A DNA stretch of 22,388 nucleotides from Bondarzewia mesenterica (Eukaryota; Basidiomycota; Agaricomycetes; Russulales; Bondarzewiaceae). The DNA lies in contig SGPL01000534.1 of the NCBI GenBank assembly GCA_004802705.1, positions 1-22,388 on the forward strand. The letters run 5' to 3'. Position numbers and translations under genes: made by a program. Shown piece after piece: positions 1 to 9,035 of the stretch. Position 1 is the stretch's first letter. Every line of letters starts with the position of its first letter. The notes under the pieces were generated by a model that was not told the origin of the DNA, did no database searches, and saw nothing but the letters and a program-made list of their open reading frames with translations.

Positions 1-286
1 CGCCTGTCGAAACCTTTCTTGTTCGATTCGCTCTGTCAATCCCTCGCTGACCAGTCGTTTGCGCATCTTGTTCTGCTTTCCTCCCGTGCTCGCATCGATA
101 CCTCTCTTTATTCGCCGTTCGCCCTATTCCGCCGTTTGCTGTCGACCTTTTTTTTTCGCCGTCCGCTTGTTTTATCTCGCAGTCATAACCCAAGAAAGTC
201 GCTCAGAGGAGCTTCTCAAAGACATCCGCTCATCGATCTGCGCCCGCACATCGCTCTTTCGAGACTTCACCACTGTCATTTTCGAC
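1..286 (+). promoter_or_regulatory. Pyrimidine-rich leader/promoter of the RNA-binding protein gene
   Basis: This stretch is strongly C/T-rich, with a run of eight T at about 149-156, as is common for core promoters and 5' leaders of fungal genes. It stays open in the frame of the following gene from an ATG at 59. The encoded peptide is hydrophobic and low in complexity and does not look like part of an RNA-binding protein, so I treat the stretch as untranslated. No TATA box was seen. The promoter may begin before the window. Confidence 0.45.
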
Positions 287-3200
287 ATGTCACGCGCTGA
301 CATGCAGGACTTGGACTCGTACAGTGCTGGGACTGGGATCAACGTCGTTCGTATCAACCGCAGCCAGGATTCAGTCCATTATCGCAGTAATTCGGGGTCA
401 ATTGCCGGTTATGGCTCCAATGACCGCGGCCTGCCATCTTCCGCCACTGGCTTTGGCCACTTTGGCAATTTCTCGCCTCCGTATTCGACATTGCCTCGAT
501 CAATGGGAATCCAAGAGCGGGCATTTATTTCTGGTTCGGGTGACAGTTGGGGTTCCACACCAAACACAAACAGACACACGCCGTCCGTTTCTCACCTGAA
601 CCAACTGAACCATCATCCCCACCACCACCTTTCCACCTCCCCTTCTCTCCACACCGCCAGCGGTAGTCCCGCCGCCCAAAATATTGATAAAGGGGCCTTT
701 TCTGTGACTGGTAGATCCATTCCTCCTCTCAACCCCGACTACTCTTTATTGGATACATCCATCGATCACGGAGTGAGCAGCACACCTGAGATCCTCTCTT
801 ATTACCCGCCTCCTCCTTTCCTTGACACGTACTCTCCTACCTATTCTTCATCTTCATCTCGCTCGACACTGTGGTGGGGCGACTTAGAACCTTGGATGGA
901 CGAAGAATACGCGAAACAAGTCTGTGGCCTTATGGGTTGGGACCCTGTCAGCGTCAAGGTCCCTCATCCTGTTCCGGACCCCGTTACTGGCCAGCAGCCC
1001 AACAATCCAGGCTATTGTTTTTTGACTTTCCCTACCCCAGCCCACGCCGCTTCCGTACTCGCCAATATTAACGGCAACAACAAACTCGACCGCGCCACTA
1101 TGCCCAATTCCTGCAAGCCCTTTGTTCTCAACTGGGCATCGTCGACGCCCATCCCGCCGTCACTGTCGCCGTCTGGAGTCTCCGCGCAACAGCAACAGTT
1201 TCCGAAGGAGTACAGCATCTTTGTGGGTGACCTTGCTCCGGAGGCATCCAACTCTGATCTCGTCGCCGTCTTCCGAAACCCTGTCTTGGGCCTTCGGAAT
1301 GATCGGGAGCCTAAGTTCATCCGACCATTCTTAAGCTGCAAGAGCGCGAAGATCATGTTGGACCCCGTCACGGGTGTCTCGAGGGGATACGGCTTTGTTC
1401 GGTGCGTCAATTTCCTTTCTTGATTCAATGTCACATAAAGTTAAGACTCGGGTGACAGCTTCACAGACGAGGCTGATCAGCAGCGTGCGTTGATCGAAAT
1501 GCATGGTCTTTATTGCCTCTCGCGTCCGAGTCAGTCCATCTTGTATTCTTCTCATCTACAACGACCGCTAATTGTTCTCCAAGTGCGCATATCCCCTGCG
1601 ACCGCTAAATACAAGCCTCCACCCTCCCTCGATCTGCCCCAGGTGCAAATACCCGGTATGCCTGGCAACGGGGTTGATGACAAGTTTCAGGCTATGACCC
1701 TCGCCCTCCCCTTGTCGGGCAACAGCTCTCAACCGAAAAGCGTTTCTTCTCCCATCGCCGGCACCAAACAGTCTAACGGTTCCACCAACTCCATCACCAG
1801 CTCCTGTGTATCGTCATCTGGCTCTGGCTCCTCCCTTTCCGCCCCGTCGCTGAGCTCTGGCCCCACTTCCAGTGGCTCCGGATCGACCTTGGCGTCCGCG
1901 GTCGAGGATGTTCCGCAGCACTACATGGACGGAGTCTTCAAGATGAGCACCAACCCCTTGTCGTCCATCACGACTCCTTTTGCGAACCAGACGCGCGACC
2001 AGAGCATACCTCCGAGGTACAGCATGTCGGAGGAGTCATGGAAACATCAAGCCCAGGCGCGGGCGATCCTGGGTAACTTGATCGGTCCCAACGGGGAGCA
2101 ACTCACGTCCACGGATCCGTACAACACCACCGTTTTCGTGGGCGGGTTGTCTCCTTTGATATCCGAGGACACCCTGAGGACGTTTTTCGCACCGTTCGGC
2201 GATATCCATTATGTTTGTGTTCTCGTATGGCCCTTTTCTTTGAACGGACGTTGATTATTACCATTAGGTCAAGGTGCCAGTCGGAAAGCATTGTGGTTTC
2301 GTGCAATTCGTCCGAAAGGCAGATGCTGAGCGGGCGATTGAAAAGATGCAAGGATTTCCCATTGGTGGGAGCAGGATCCGCCTGAGCTGGGGAAGGAGTC
2401 AATGTGAGGGGAATTTTCCTGTTGTTGCGTTATATTGCTCATCTCTCGTAAATCAGACAAAGCGGCTCAGGCTGCGGCCCAGGCGGCCCAAGCTGCGGCC
2501 CTCCAGGCGCAGTTACAGAGTCAGCCGTCTTCAAGGCCACAGCCGCTCACGGCCGAGCAAGTCATCGAGTTGCTGCATCAGTATGGGTTGACCGACTTGC
2601 TCCCCAATAACTCCATCCCTGGCGGAAACGATACCCCTGGGATGCAGTCTGTGAATCCGAACCAGTTGCGCCAGATGAATGAGGAAAACCTGCGCAGTTT
2701 GCTCCTGAACAGGGACAACGAGAGTGGACTTCCGCCCTCCTTTGACATTTTCCCGAAACAGTCATTCATGGTCAATGCCAATGTCAATAGTGGGGGACAA
2801 AACGATGGTCGGCCGAGCTCGTTCTCACCTTTCTCTCCCGATGCCAATTCGTTTTCGGAGGAGAATAGGAATCGGGAATCTGGGACTCAGCTCAAGTCCG
2901 ACTTGTTGCCTCATCACTTCAGGGGCTTCGCGCCCGGGTTCGGACCAGTCTCCACGCAGAATCAAGATGCAAACGCCGCGAACGGAAATGGGAGCCGAAA
3001 GACTCCGCCCATCACTCCTACCTCGTCGCAGGCGGGGCGGCCCCCCCAGCGCCCCCCAGCGTTTTGGGTCCTTCCTCGAACACTCCGGCTCGCCTTTTGG
3101 TCCTGCCAGACTCCCTGCCAACGCCGCGATTTCTCGCCCGCCCTCTTCGACTCTGCGGCAGACGTCTCCCCCCCACCACGAGCGGACTGATTACTTTGAC

Positions 3201-3323
3201 GCTCACGACGACAGCATCCACGACCTAAATGGCACCCTCGCCAGTCTCGACCTCGACCACAATCAGGGCTCGACTTGGAAGATGTCCGAGCGGAGCCAAG
3301 ACAATGGTGGGCTGTCGGCGTGA
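287..3323 (+). CDS. Three-RRM RNA-binding protein, Ngr1/Csx1/Nam8 type (frame broken in a C tract)
   Basis: Predicted exons are 287-1401, 1459-1529, 1584-2212, 2268-2403 and 2457-3323; the introns are 53-57 nt and start with GT. RRM1 (about residues 196-285) opens with the fungal signature WWGDLEPWMDEEY. RRM2 (from about 309) contains YSIFVGDL and, across intron 1, RGYGFVRF. RRM3 (from about 576) contains TVFVGGL and, across intron 3, HCGFVQF. An Ala/Gln-rich stretch follows, then a low-complexity Ser/Pro/Asn tail. The family binds mRNA and controls its stability or translation, and Nam8 relatives act in splicing; which role applies here is unknown. The C-terminal motif LNGTLASLDLD (about 3225-3257) lies one frame away from the frame that leaves RRM3. 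The switch falls near the C runs at 3041-3047 and 3052-3057, so there is an indel there; one base fewer gives about 938 residues. ATG 287 was chosen over 59 (leader) and 302 (also possible). Confidence 0.88.
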
Positions 3324-4356
3324 GCTGGTAACACTTGGTCCACTGGCGGGACGAGTACGGGGTCCATCGATGGTCATATTCAGCTTCTAGCTTTTGAAAC
3401 TTTATGTCTCCTTACTATAACTACCTCGCTTTGAAGTTTTGCTTGCTTTGGTATCACAGTCAAGTCCTCGGTTTGGTTTCACCACAGACTCCTCCATTTT
3501 TGACTATCGCATCTCTACGTTTTTTTTGATGTTTATTTCGTGTCACTTTTTCCCCTCCCATTGTCTCAGCCACATTTGTCGCTGCACCTCGCCGTTCCTT
3601 TTCGTCGCGTTTCCCAGTCGCACTCCGTCATTTCCGAGTTGAATTTTTTTTTCCTCGTTTTGTGCCAGTCGTTCTTTTTTGTATGTCCACACCTCCAAGG
3701 CCCGCGCTCAACGGTCATTGTCTGATTGCCCCTCCTCTATCACATTCCTATCACCCCTCATCTCTTTCTCCCCAGAAAACACGTGTTGCCTCACTCCTTC
3801 GGTCTTCGATATCTCGTTTCGTTCCAAGCTTTTATCGCGCATCGCCGATAATGCCACTAGTCCGAGTATGTCTCTCTGTCTGCTGTCTACATCCTTTCGT
3901 CACTGTCCATCCAAGCCAATTTCAGTTTGTTCATCCCTTGTCTTTCCAGTTCCTACTTAATTCGTATCATGTCCCGTTCTTGCAATGTCAGCTTTTTTTT
4001 TAATCCTCTCTACGTTTCGGTGGACGTACATCGTGGTGGATTCGGCCAAGATTGGTAGGTTCTGATCTCAATGACTCTTGCATTTCTCGCGTCGGTGACA
4101 TCGCAGCGATGCTGTCCCCCCCGGTGCGTCAGACTGATATCATGCTCTCCTCCAACCTCAATTTTCCTTTCAACATGAAGTCCACACTTATCGCTGTAAA
4201 TTCCGGAGCCTATATAACTCTCTCTTCTCAACCAATGCTCGCTATAGTATTCTCTCTCATCTTTGTCCTTCCCTGGTCCCTCTTTCACCTTGTTTTCGAG
4301 CTTTTGTGTCCATACCTCCGTCATCTTTTAAAAAGTTCTCCCATACAGGTCTCAGA
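3324..4356. other. Intergenic: 3' UTR of the RRM gene and promoter of the SDR gene
   Basis: No gene is supported here. The first part should hold the 3' UTR of the RNA-binding protein. From about 3480 to 4350 the + strand is pyrimidine-rich, with T runs near 3521, 3643 and 3988, as in fungal promoters. TATATAAC at 4211-4218, about 140 bp before the SDR start, is a good TATA box candidate. Short open frames in this stretch have C/T-biased composition and no recognisable motif. Confidence 0.5.
4211..4218 (+). promoter_or_regulatory. TATA box candidate for the SDR gene
   Basis: TATATAAC lies 139 bp upstream of ATG 4357 in a C/T-rich stretch. Position and sequence fit a fungal TATA element; nothing shows that it is used. 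Confidence 0.45.
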
Positions 4357-5390
4357 ATGTCAAACGAGCAATTCGAAATCAAAAGCCTATTCAATGTCAA
4401 GGACTGGGTCTGTGTTGTCTCGGGCGGCGGCACGGGCATTGGTCTCATGATCACGCAAGCCTTCGCGAACAATGGTGCCCGCGTATACATACTTGGTCGG
4501 CGCGAGGAGGTGCTCAAGCGGACTGCTGACAAGTATGGCTCGTCTCTTCTCCATCCCAACGGCAAGATCATCCCGGTTCAGTGCGACATCACGTCGAAGG
4601 AGTCGATCGAGCAGATGGTTCAGCACATCGAATGGAAGGAAACTCATGTTAATGTCTTGGTGAATAATTCGGGCGTAAGTGTTGGGACCAGCGAGGTGGA
4701 GAAGGGGATGAGAGTGCAGAAGCATTGAGAGATGAATTATTCAGTGAAAAGATTGAGGATTGGGAGCTTGTGTATCGGACCAATGTCATCGGGTAGGTCC
4801 CTGTGCTGTTACAATCGTCAATTCTGAGTAACGTTACGTTGTTAGCCACTTTACCACTGTTGGGCTTATTCCGCTCCTCGCAAAGGCAGCAAAGTCGAAG
4901 CCCACGCACACGGGCACTGTAATCAATATTTCGTCAATGTCTGGCATAACGTGCACGTCCCAGCACCACGCCAAATATAACGTATCTGAAGCAGCCTCTA
5001 TCTCTGTGACCACCTCCTTGCGCAGGAACTGCGCCACAAGGCAGTCAATGTCCGCGTGAACAGCATTGCGCCAGGCATATTCCCTTCCGAGATGACCAGT
5101 GTGTATTTACCATAATTGGTTTTTAGGACAAGGACAATTAAATCAGCAGGAGGCTCCGACGATGCCAACAAGTCCGAAATTGAGTGGTCCGGGTTTGGCG
5201 AAAAGAAGGGTATTCCTGCAGGTCGTCCAGGCAGGGACGTGGACATGGCCCAAGCGATTCTTATGCTCGCTTGCAATCAATATGCATATGGCCAGGCGAG
5301 TGCCTTTCATCTAGAGAATGTCATGGGTATTTTAACCTTATCTTTTAGCCTTTTGCCATTGAAGGAGGTTATCTTTTGGAGCATCCGTAA
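4357..5390 (+). pseudogene. Short-chain dehydrogenase/reductase (SDR), two frameshifts and catalytic Lys lost
   Basis: The remains of a classical SDR (NAD(P)H-dependent oxidoreductase; substrate unknown). Seen in order: cofactor loop SGGGTGIG, NNSG (usually NNAG), the Ser strand VINISSMSG, YNVSE at 4976-4990 where the family has YxxxK, then SIAPGIFPSEMT and the end GGYLLEHP-stop. Segments 4357-4792, 4846-5098, 5147-5295 and 5349-5390 are joined by introns of 53, 48 and 53 nt; the last has a GC donor (GCGAGT at 5296). Two breaks interrupt the frame: about 4704-4707 (one G short in a G run) and about 5014-5017 (one C short). The original frame ends at TGA 4726-4728. Homology continues cleanly past both breaks. 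Lys to Glu at 4988-4990 would remove the residue that binds the ribose and lowers the Tyr pKa. Either a young pseudogene, or a sequence with indel errors plus an odd active site. Confidence 0.8.
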
Positions 5391-5739
5391 GGACGTGTAC
5401 ATCAATCCCTCAAATTGTAAAGTAGCAGTGACATCATACGTAAAATTCAGGCGTTGTTTATTCTGGAAGATGTGTATGAGAAAACTGGAAAGTACTAGCG
5501 GCTGAGTCGTAGAAGCAAAGAGCTATCGCAACTTCCATCGTCGTCGAAGACGCGTCTTAGTACGCGTTCGAACCACGTGATACTGCTGAATTTTCACTTG
5601 AGTGTTTCTTGCAATTTCCCATTTCTGTCGCCTTCCTTGTGTCTCTGGCTTCAAAACTTCAGTCCAGCGGCTACCTGGTACCAACCTTGAGCTTTAACCG
5701 ATTTTATTCCTTAATTACACTAGGTGTCGAAGGTCAGAT
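5391..5739. promoter_or_regulatory. Upstream region of RRP7 with two MluI boxes and an E-box
   Basis: This 349-bp gap holds the SDR 3' end and the RRP7 promoter. Two ACGCGT hexamers (5550-5555 and 5562-5567) match the MluI cell-cycle box bound by MBF in fungi. CACGTGA at 5574-5580 matches an E-box bound by bHLH factors such as Cbf1. The sites cluster within 31 bp, about 160 bp before the start codon. Function is inferred from the motifs only. Confidence 0.4.
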
Positions 5740-6839
5740 ATGTCACTGACCCTTCCGCAAGTTATATCTGGCTTTACAGTCCTGCCAGTCACGTACTCTA
5801 GTACCTCTCATCACGTTCTCTACATCCGTCCACACGCCGGCTCTTCCAAGAACTCCAAGGGCCAAGGGAGAGAACTTCCAGATGGACGGACCCTGTTCAT
5901 AGTGAACGTGCCTCCGGATGCGACGGAGCGCGAACTCGTACTCCTTTTCAAATCGTGCGGTACGATCGAGAAGGTGCTTTTTGATTCAAACTCTGGCCCC
6001 GCATCTGACGAACAGGAGGAGGAGAGTGGCGAAGAGGGAAGTGACGGTGAACTCGATGAGGACGACGAGATGGACTCTGATGCGTCGCAGGACGAACACC
6101 CGCGCAAGAAGCGCAAGCTAGCGAAGGAGGAGCCCCGAGCGCCCAAAGTGAAACCCCTCCCTTTCCCTCCCCTCCGCACCCTCCGAAAAACAGGCCGCAC
6201 GGCACATGTCATCTTTCTCGATCCCTCCTCCCTTTCTCGTGCTCTCGCCCTATCCAAACCTCAAAAATCTTCAGCAGCGCCGCAGGCCCGCCCTTGGCCG
6301 ACATCGAGGGAGTCGCCCCTCGGCCTCGCACACTACGCCGCGTTGTACGACGCGCTCCGACCGCCGCTGGATGCCGTACGTGCGCACGCGGACACCTATA
6401 TTGAGTCTTTCGATTTCATGCTGGCGCAAAAGAAGCGGGCGTTGCAGGCTGAGTCCAAGTATCGGAAGGGAGAGGCGATCGTGGATGAGGAGGGATTCAC
6501 GCTCGTGACGAGGGGTGGGGCGTATGGTCAGGCCGTGGGTGGTGGTGTGGCTGTTGCGAGTAAAAAGTTTTTGGCGAAGAGTAAGTCGGACGCCGTGGCG
6601 GGAGGCAAGAGAAGGCGGAAGAAGGGGGAGACGGAGAAGAAGGGGTTCTACGCTTTCCAGGTGCACGAAAAGAAACGAAAAGGTCAGTTTCTATCTTCCG
6701 ATGGTGCGGCTGGACAGATTGTGGGCTGACGCTGCGTGTTCTTTTTTTTTCAGAGCTTATGGATCTCAAGCGCAAATGGGAGGAGGACAAGGCAAAAGTG
6801 GAAAAGCTCAAGGCGTCGAGAAAGTTCAAGCCTTATTGA
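5740..6839 (+). CDS. RRP7: Ribosomal RNA-processing protein 7 (Rrp7)
   Basis: Two exons, 5740-6682 and 6754-6839, give 342 residues. Rrp7 is a nucleolar part of the small-subunit processome (UTP-C/CURI links in yeast), needed for 18S rRNA maturation. The N-terminal half holds an RRM-like fold, visible as RTLFIVNVPPDATERELVLL at about residues 51-70. A long acidic stretch and a basic nuclear-signal-like KKRKLAKEE follow (about 121-130). The C-terminal Rrp7 domain starts near EEGFTLVTRGG and ends with FYAFQVHEKKRK, then across the 71-nt intron ELMDLKRKWEEDKAKVEKL and the family-typical end RKFKPY-stop. The intron has donor GTCAGT and a T-rich tract before CAG; splicing restores the conserved C-terminus, which the unspliced frame loses. 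MluI boxes and an E-box lie upstream. Confidence 0.93.
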
Positions 6840-7714
6840 TCATTTCGATGGCATGGAATCGACAGTTCATGTCATGTTTCATAGGGGCATTGTCTGTGGA
6901 TTTCGTCGCTCATCACATATTGAGATTCTGCGAGCTGCTCATCGTTGACGTGCTTCTATTGGGTAAAAGTATCTTGTGCTGAGCGCTCATCCATGGCTTT
7001 TGGGTCAGAAGATGATTATCTTCATCCCCAACTTGTCTTGCTGTCTTTACTAATCAGAGATGAAGGGTGCCGTTGATGTATTAATGTTCCCCTTCCATTG
7101 CCTATATAACGCGGTGAGCAGGTTGCCATTTTCTATTGATGCTTTCTTGGAAAGCGTCCTTCGGCGGATTGAAGCACAGACAACACCGAACAAACGCCAT
7201 GAATGCCATGCTGTCATCGATCTAGGTCAAGATGTATCATCTGCGCTCTTGGTCAGTGCTCGGTGTCCACACTGATGTCCGCGGCTGCTGTTTTTCCGGA
7301 TGATCATCGCACCTCCAACTTGACACTTGTTCTATGAATGGCGGCCAGGAGGGTATGTACACGCTCATTTCCCCAAGTTCTACTCGAGCCTTCAGGCCTC
7401 ATCTCGAACGTTGATTGAAGGGAAGAAATGCATTCTGACTCCATGGCAGACATGAGAACGATACACAGTTGAAGTGAAAATCAGTAACCCAAAAGACAAT
7501 GTACACGTGTTTGGATATACGGGTGGTTGTACAACAACTTCTAGATAATCATCGATGCCATGTCCATTGTCCGATTTTTGAATACATCTGCGACATGCCG
7601 TTTAATAGGGAGACTGAAATATACGCGAGGAAGTGACATACATAGATCCCCTCTTACAGCATTCCACCTAAGTTAACATCGATGTCAAGGAATGTCTCAT
7701 CATGCATCGCCGTT
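6840..7714. other. Intergenic between convergent RRP7 and the WBP2-like gene
   Basis: This 875-bp stretch lies between two gene 3' ends and should hold both 3' UTRs. I see no motif-bearing open frame. A small perfect hairpin sits at 7008-7023 (stem GAAGAT/ATCTTC, loop GATT). A TATATAA is present near 7103-7109, but no gene follows it that I can support. The 72-codon frame at 7060-7275 has no recognisable features. Confidence 0.4.
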
Positions 7715-8427
7715 TCATGCATCGTAGCTTGGAGGAGCGCCTAGTGGTGTTCCCCCAACCCGCGAAGACGATGCAGGCTCCGTCGGAGTGGGCGTCGCGT
7801 AAGCCGCTGTAGCATTTGCCTCTCAGTGACGGTGTGATCATGAATGACGAAGCACAAACAACTTACGAAGATTCTCATCATCGTCCATCGCCTGCCTCTT
7901 CATGTATATCGCACGCTCGCGCGTCTTCTCTAGCACACTGACAAACTGGAACAAACCCTGATCCTTGAGCCGAATCTCGGCCTTCGTATCATCCGTCAAG
8001 CCGCCTTCTGGTGACGGCTTGATTTCTACCGACAAGTAATTTGTGCCGAGGATGGGCTGTTCGAATTTGGTAGAAAGGAGGGAGTGCAGAGGGATAGTCA
8101 GAGATTCAAATGTCTGCGGTCCGCCTCGACTTTCCAAAGGGGCCGCCACAAATATCATCTACGAAGCACGGTAGGATGTCCATTGATTAGCACTCTACAC
8201 CGCGCATAGAGAAGTGTACGCACTCTCTGATCAGTCAGCCATATTCTTCCCATCGCCTTGTGCCTCTGCACCCCGCCCGACCCACCAGATGATGCTCCGG
8301 CACTGGGGAGCGAATCTGGGATCGTCAAAGACACCTCCGCACCTGAATCAATCGTCATAATCGTCGATTCACCAGGCAATGGCACTGGTGTCCTATTACC
8401 CTTTAACATCGCCCAGTTCAGTGCCAT
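7715..8427 (-). CDS. WBP2-like GRAM-domain protein with a C-terminal PPxY motif
   Basis: Exons on the minus strand are 8427-8224, 8158-7867 and 7821-7715, giving 200 residues. The start MALNWAMLKGNRTPVPLPGE matches the N-terminus of the WW-domain-binding protein 2 family. The first exon ends with GRIWLTDQR, and the second continues the GRAM/PH-like domain with MIFVAAPL, FESLTIPLHSL and QPILGTNYLSVEI. After an acidic link the last exon is Thr/Ser/Pro-rich and ends in APPSYDA-stop, so it carries a PPxY motif (PPSY) that WW domains bind. Fungal partners could be Rsp5-type ubiquitin ligases (inference). The introns (65 and 45 nt) have donors GTGCGT and GTAAGT. The length is close to that of the conserved core, without the long Pro-rich tail of animal WBP2. 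Confidence 0.85.
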
Positions 8428-8745
8428 AATCAAGTTATCAATGATATGCTTCGTAGTGGTAAGGTTTGGGCGATCGTTAACGTTCAAGTCACAAGGAAAG
8501 ATCATCTATAAGCACCGGATCGAGTAAGTACAGATGTAGGTTCAGATAGGACGCCAAAACTTGGATCCAACTATGCACTACATAGGCCGGCACCAGAAGA
8601 GTTGCAACTCGAGTAATTCTGATATGAGATGATAGTATTGGTATGGGTCATAGCAGCGATGTCGATGATAAACCGCTGAGACTGAGCATTTGTTGAAATT
8701 GAAAAAGCTGTGCATACGTAAGATTGATAATCAACCATAAATATA
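8428..8745. other. Upstream region shared by the WBP2-like gene (-) and tRNA-Arg (+)
   Basis: This 318-bp stretch should contain the promoter of the minus-strand WBP2-like gene. It is A/T-richer than the coding sequence. I saw no clear TATA box, repeat or open frame. A segment near 8624-8690 has box C/D-like words but not a convincing snoRNA. Confidence 0.35.
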
Positions 8746-8828
8746 GGCTACCTGGCGCAATGGTAGCGCGTTTGGCTTCGATGCCTCTCGTAACCAAAAG
8801 GCTGCAGGTTCGAGTCCTGCGGTGGTCA
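8746..8828 (+). tRNA. tRNA-Arg (anticodon TCG) with an 11-nt intron
   Basis: A full cloverleaf can be drawn. The acceptor stem GGCTACC (8746-8752) pairs with GGTGGTC (8821-8827, two G-U pairs), and A8828 is the discriminator. The D stem is GCGC/GCGC (8755-8758 with 8766-8769). The anticodon stem is TTTGG/CCAAA (8771-8775 with 8794-8798), and the T arm is GCAGG-TTCGAGT-CCTGC (8804-8820). The anticodon loop region is 18 nt; with the intron in the standard place, one base after the anticodon, the loop starts C-T-TCG-A and the intron is 8782-8792. That gives anticodon TCG (reads CGA, Arg) and a 72-nt mature tRNA. Internal promoters are present: A box TGGCGCAATGG at 8753-8763 and B box GGTTCGAGTCC at 8807-8817. 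Confidence 0.9.
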
Positions 8829-8874
8829 ACTACACATTGGTTTCGGGAAGGAACTACATATGTACGGTGAATTC

Positions 8875-8881
8875 TTTTTTT
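8875..8881 (+). terminator. Pol III T-run terminator of the tRNA
   Basis: Seven T in a row, 46 bp after the mature tRNA end, form the first run of four or more T downstream. This is the usual RNA polymerase III stop signal. Confidence 0.6.
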
Positions 8882-9035
8882 GTTCAATTAACGGTATGAA
8901 GTTTGAAGACTACACACCCAAGGATTAGTTTAATACGTGCTCTCAATTTTAGCAATGTGCTATGAAGACGTATCAGATCTCATGAAGCGTGTGTGATCAT
9001 AAATTATGTTATACAACAATGTGATCGTAGAAAGT

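Noticed and set aside
59..286. In-frame ATG at 59 that would extend the RNA-binding protein by 76 residues
   Set aside because: The stretch is C/T-rich leader sequence with T runs and encodes a hydrophobic peptide out of keeping with the family; ATG 287 or 302 is more likely.
3025..3049. A GT..AG mini-intron of 25 nt that would restore the frame of the RRM gene
   Set aside because: Far shorter than the 53-57 nt introns of this gene and with no room for a branch point; an indel in the C tract is simpler.
4675..4719. A perfect GTAAGT donor in the SDR that could start a 45-nt intron
   Set aside because: Splicing to the CAG at 4719 runs at once into a TGA, and the skipped part codes for residues that fit the SDR; a one-base frameshift explains it better.
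7060..7275. 72-codon + frame between RRP7 and the WBP2-like gene
   Set aside because: No motif, no clear promoter relation, and it lies where two convergent 3' UTRs are expected.
8624..8690. Box C/D snoRNA-like words (GATGATA, CTGA) upstream of the tRNA
   Set aside because: No exact RTGATGA box, no terminal stem and no spacing typical of a C/D snoRNA.
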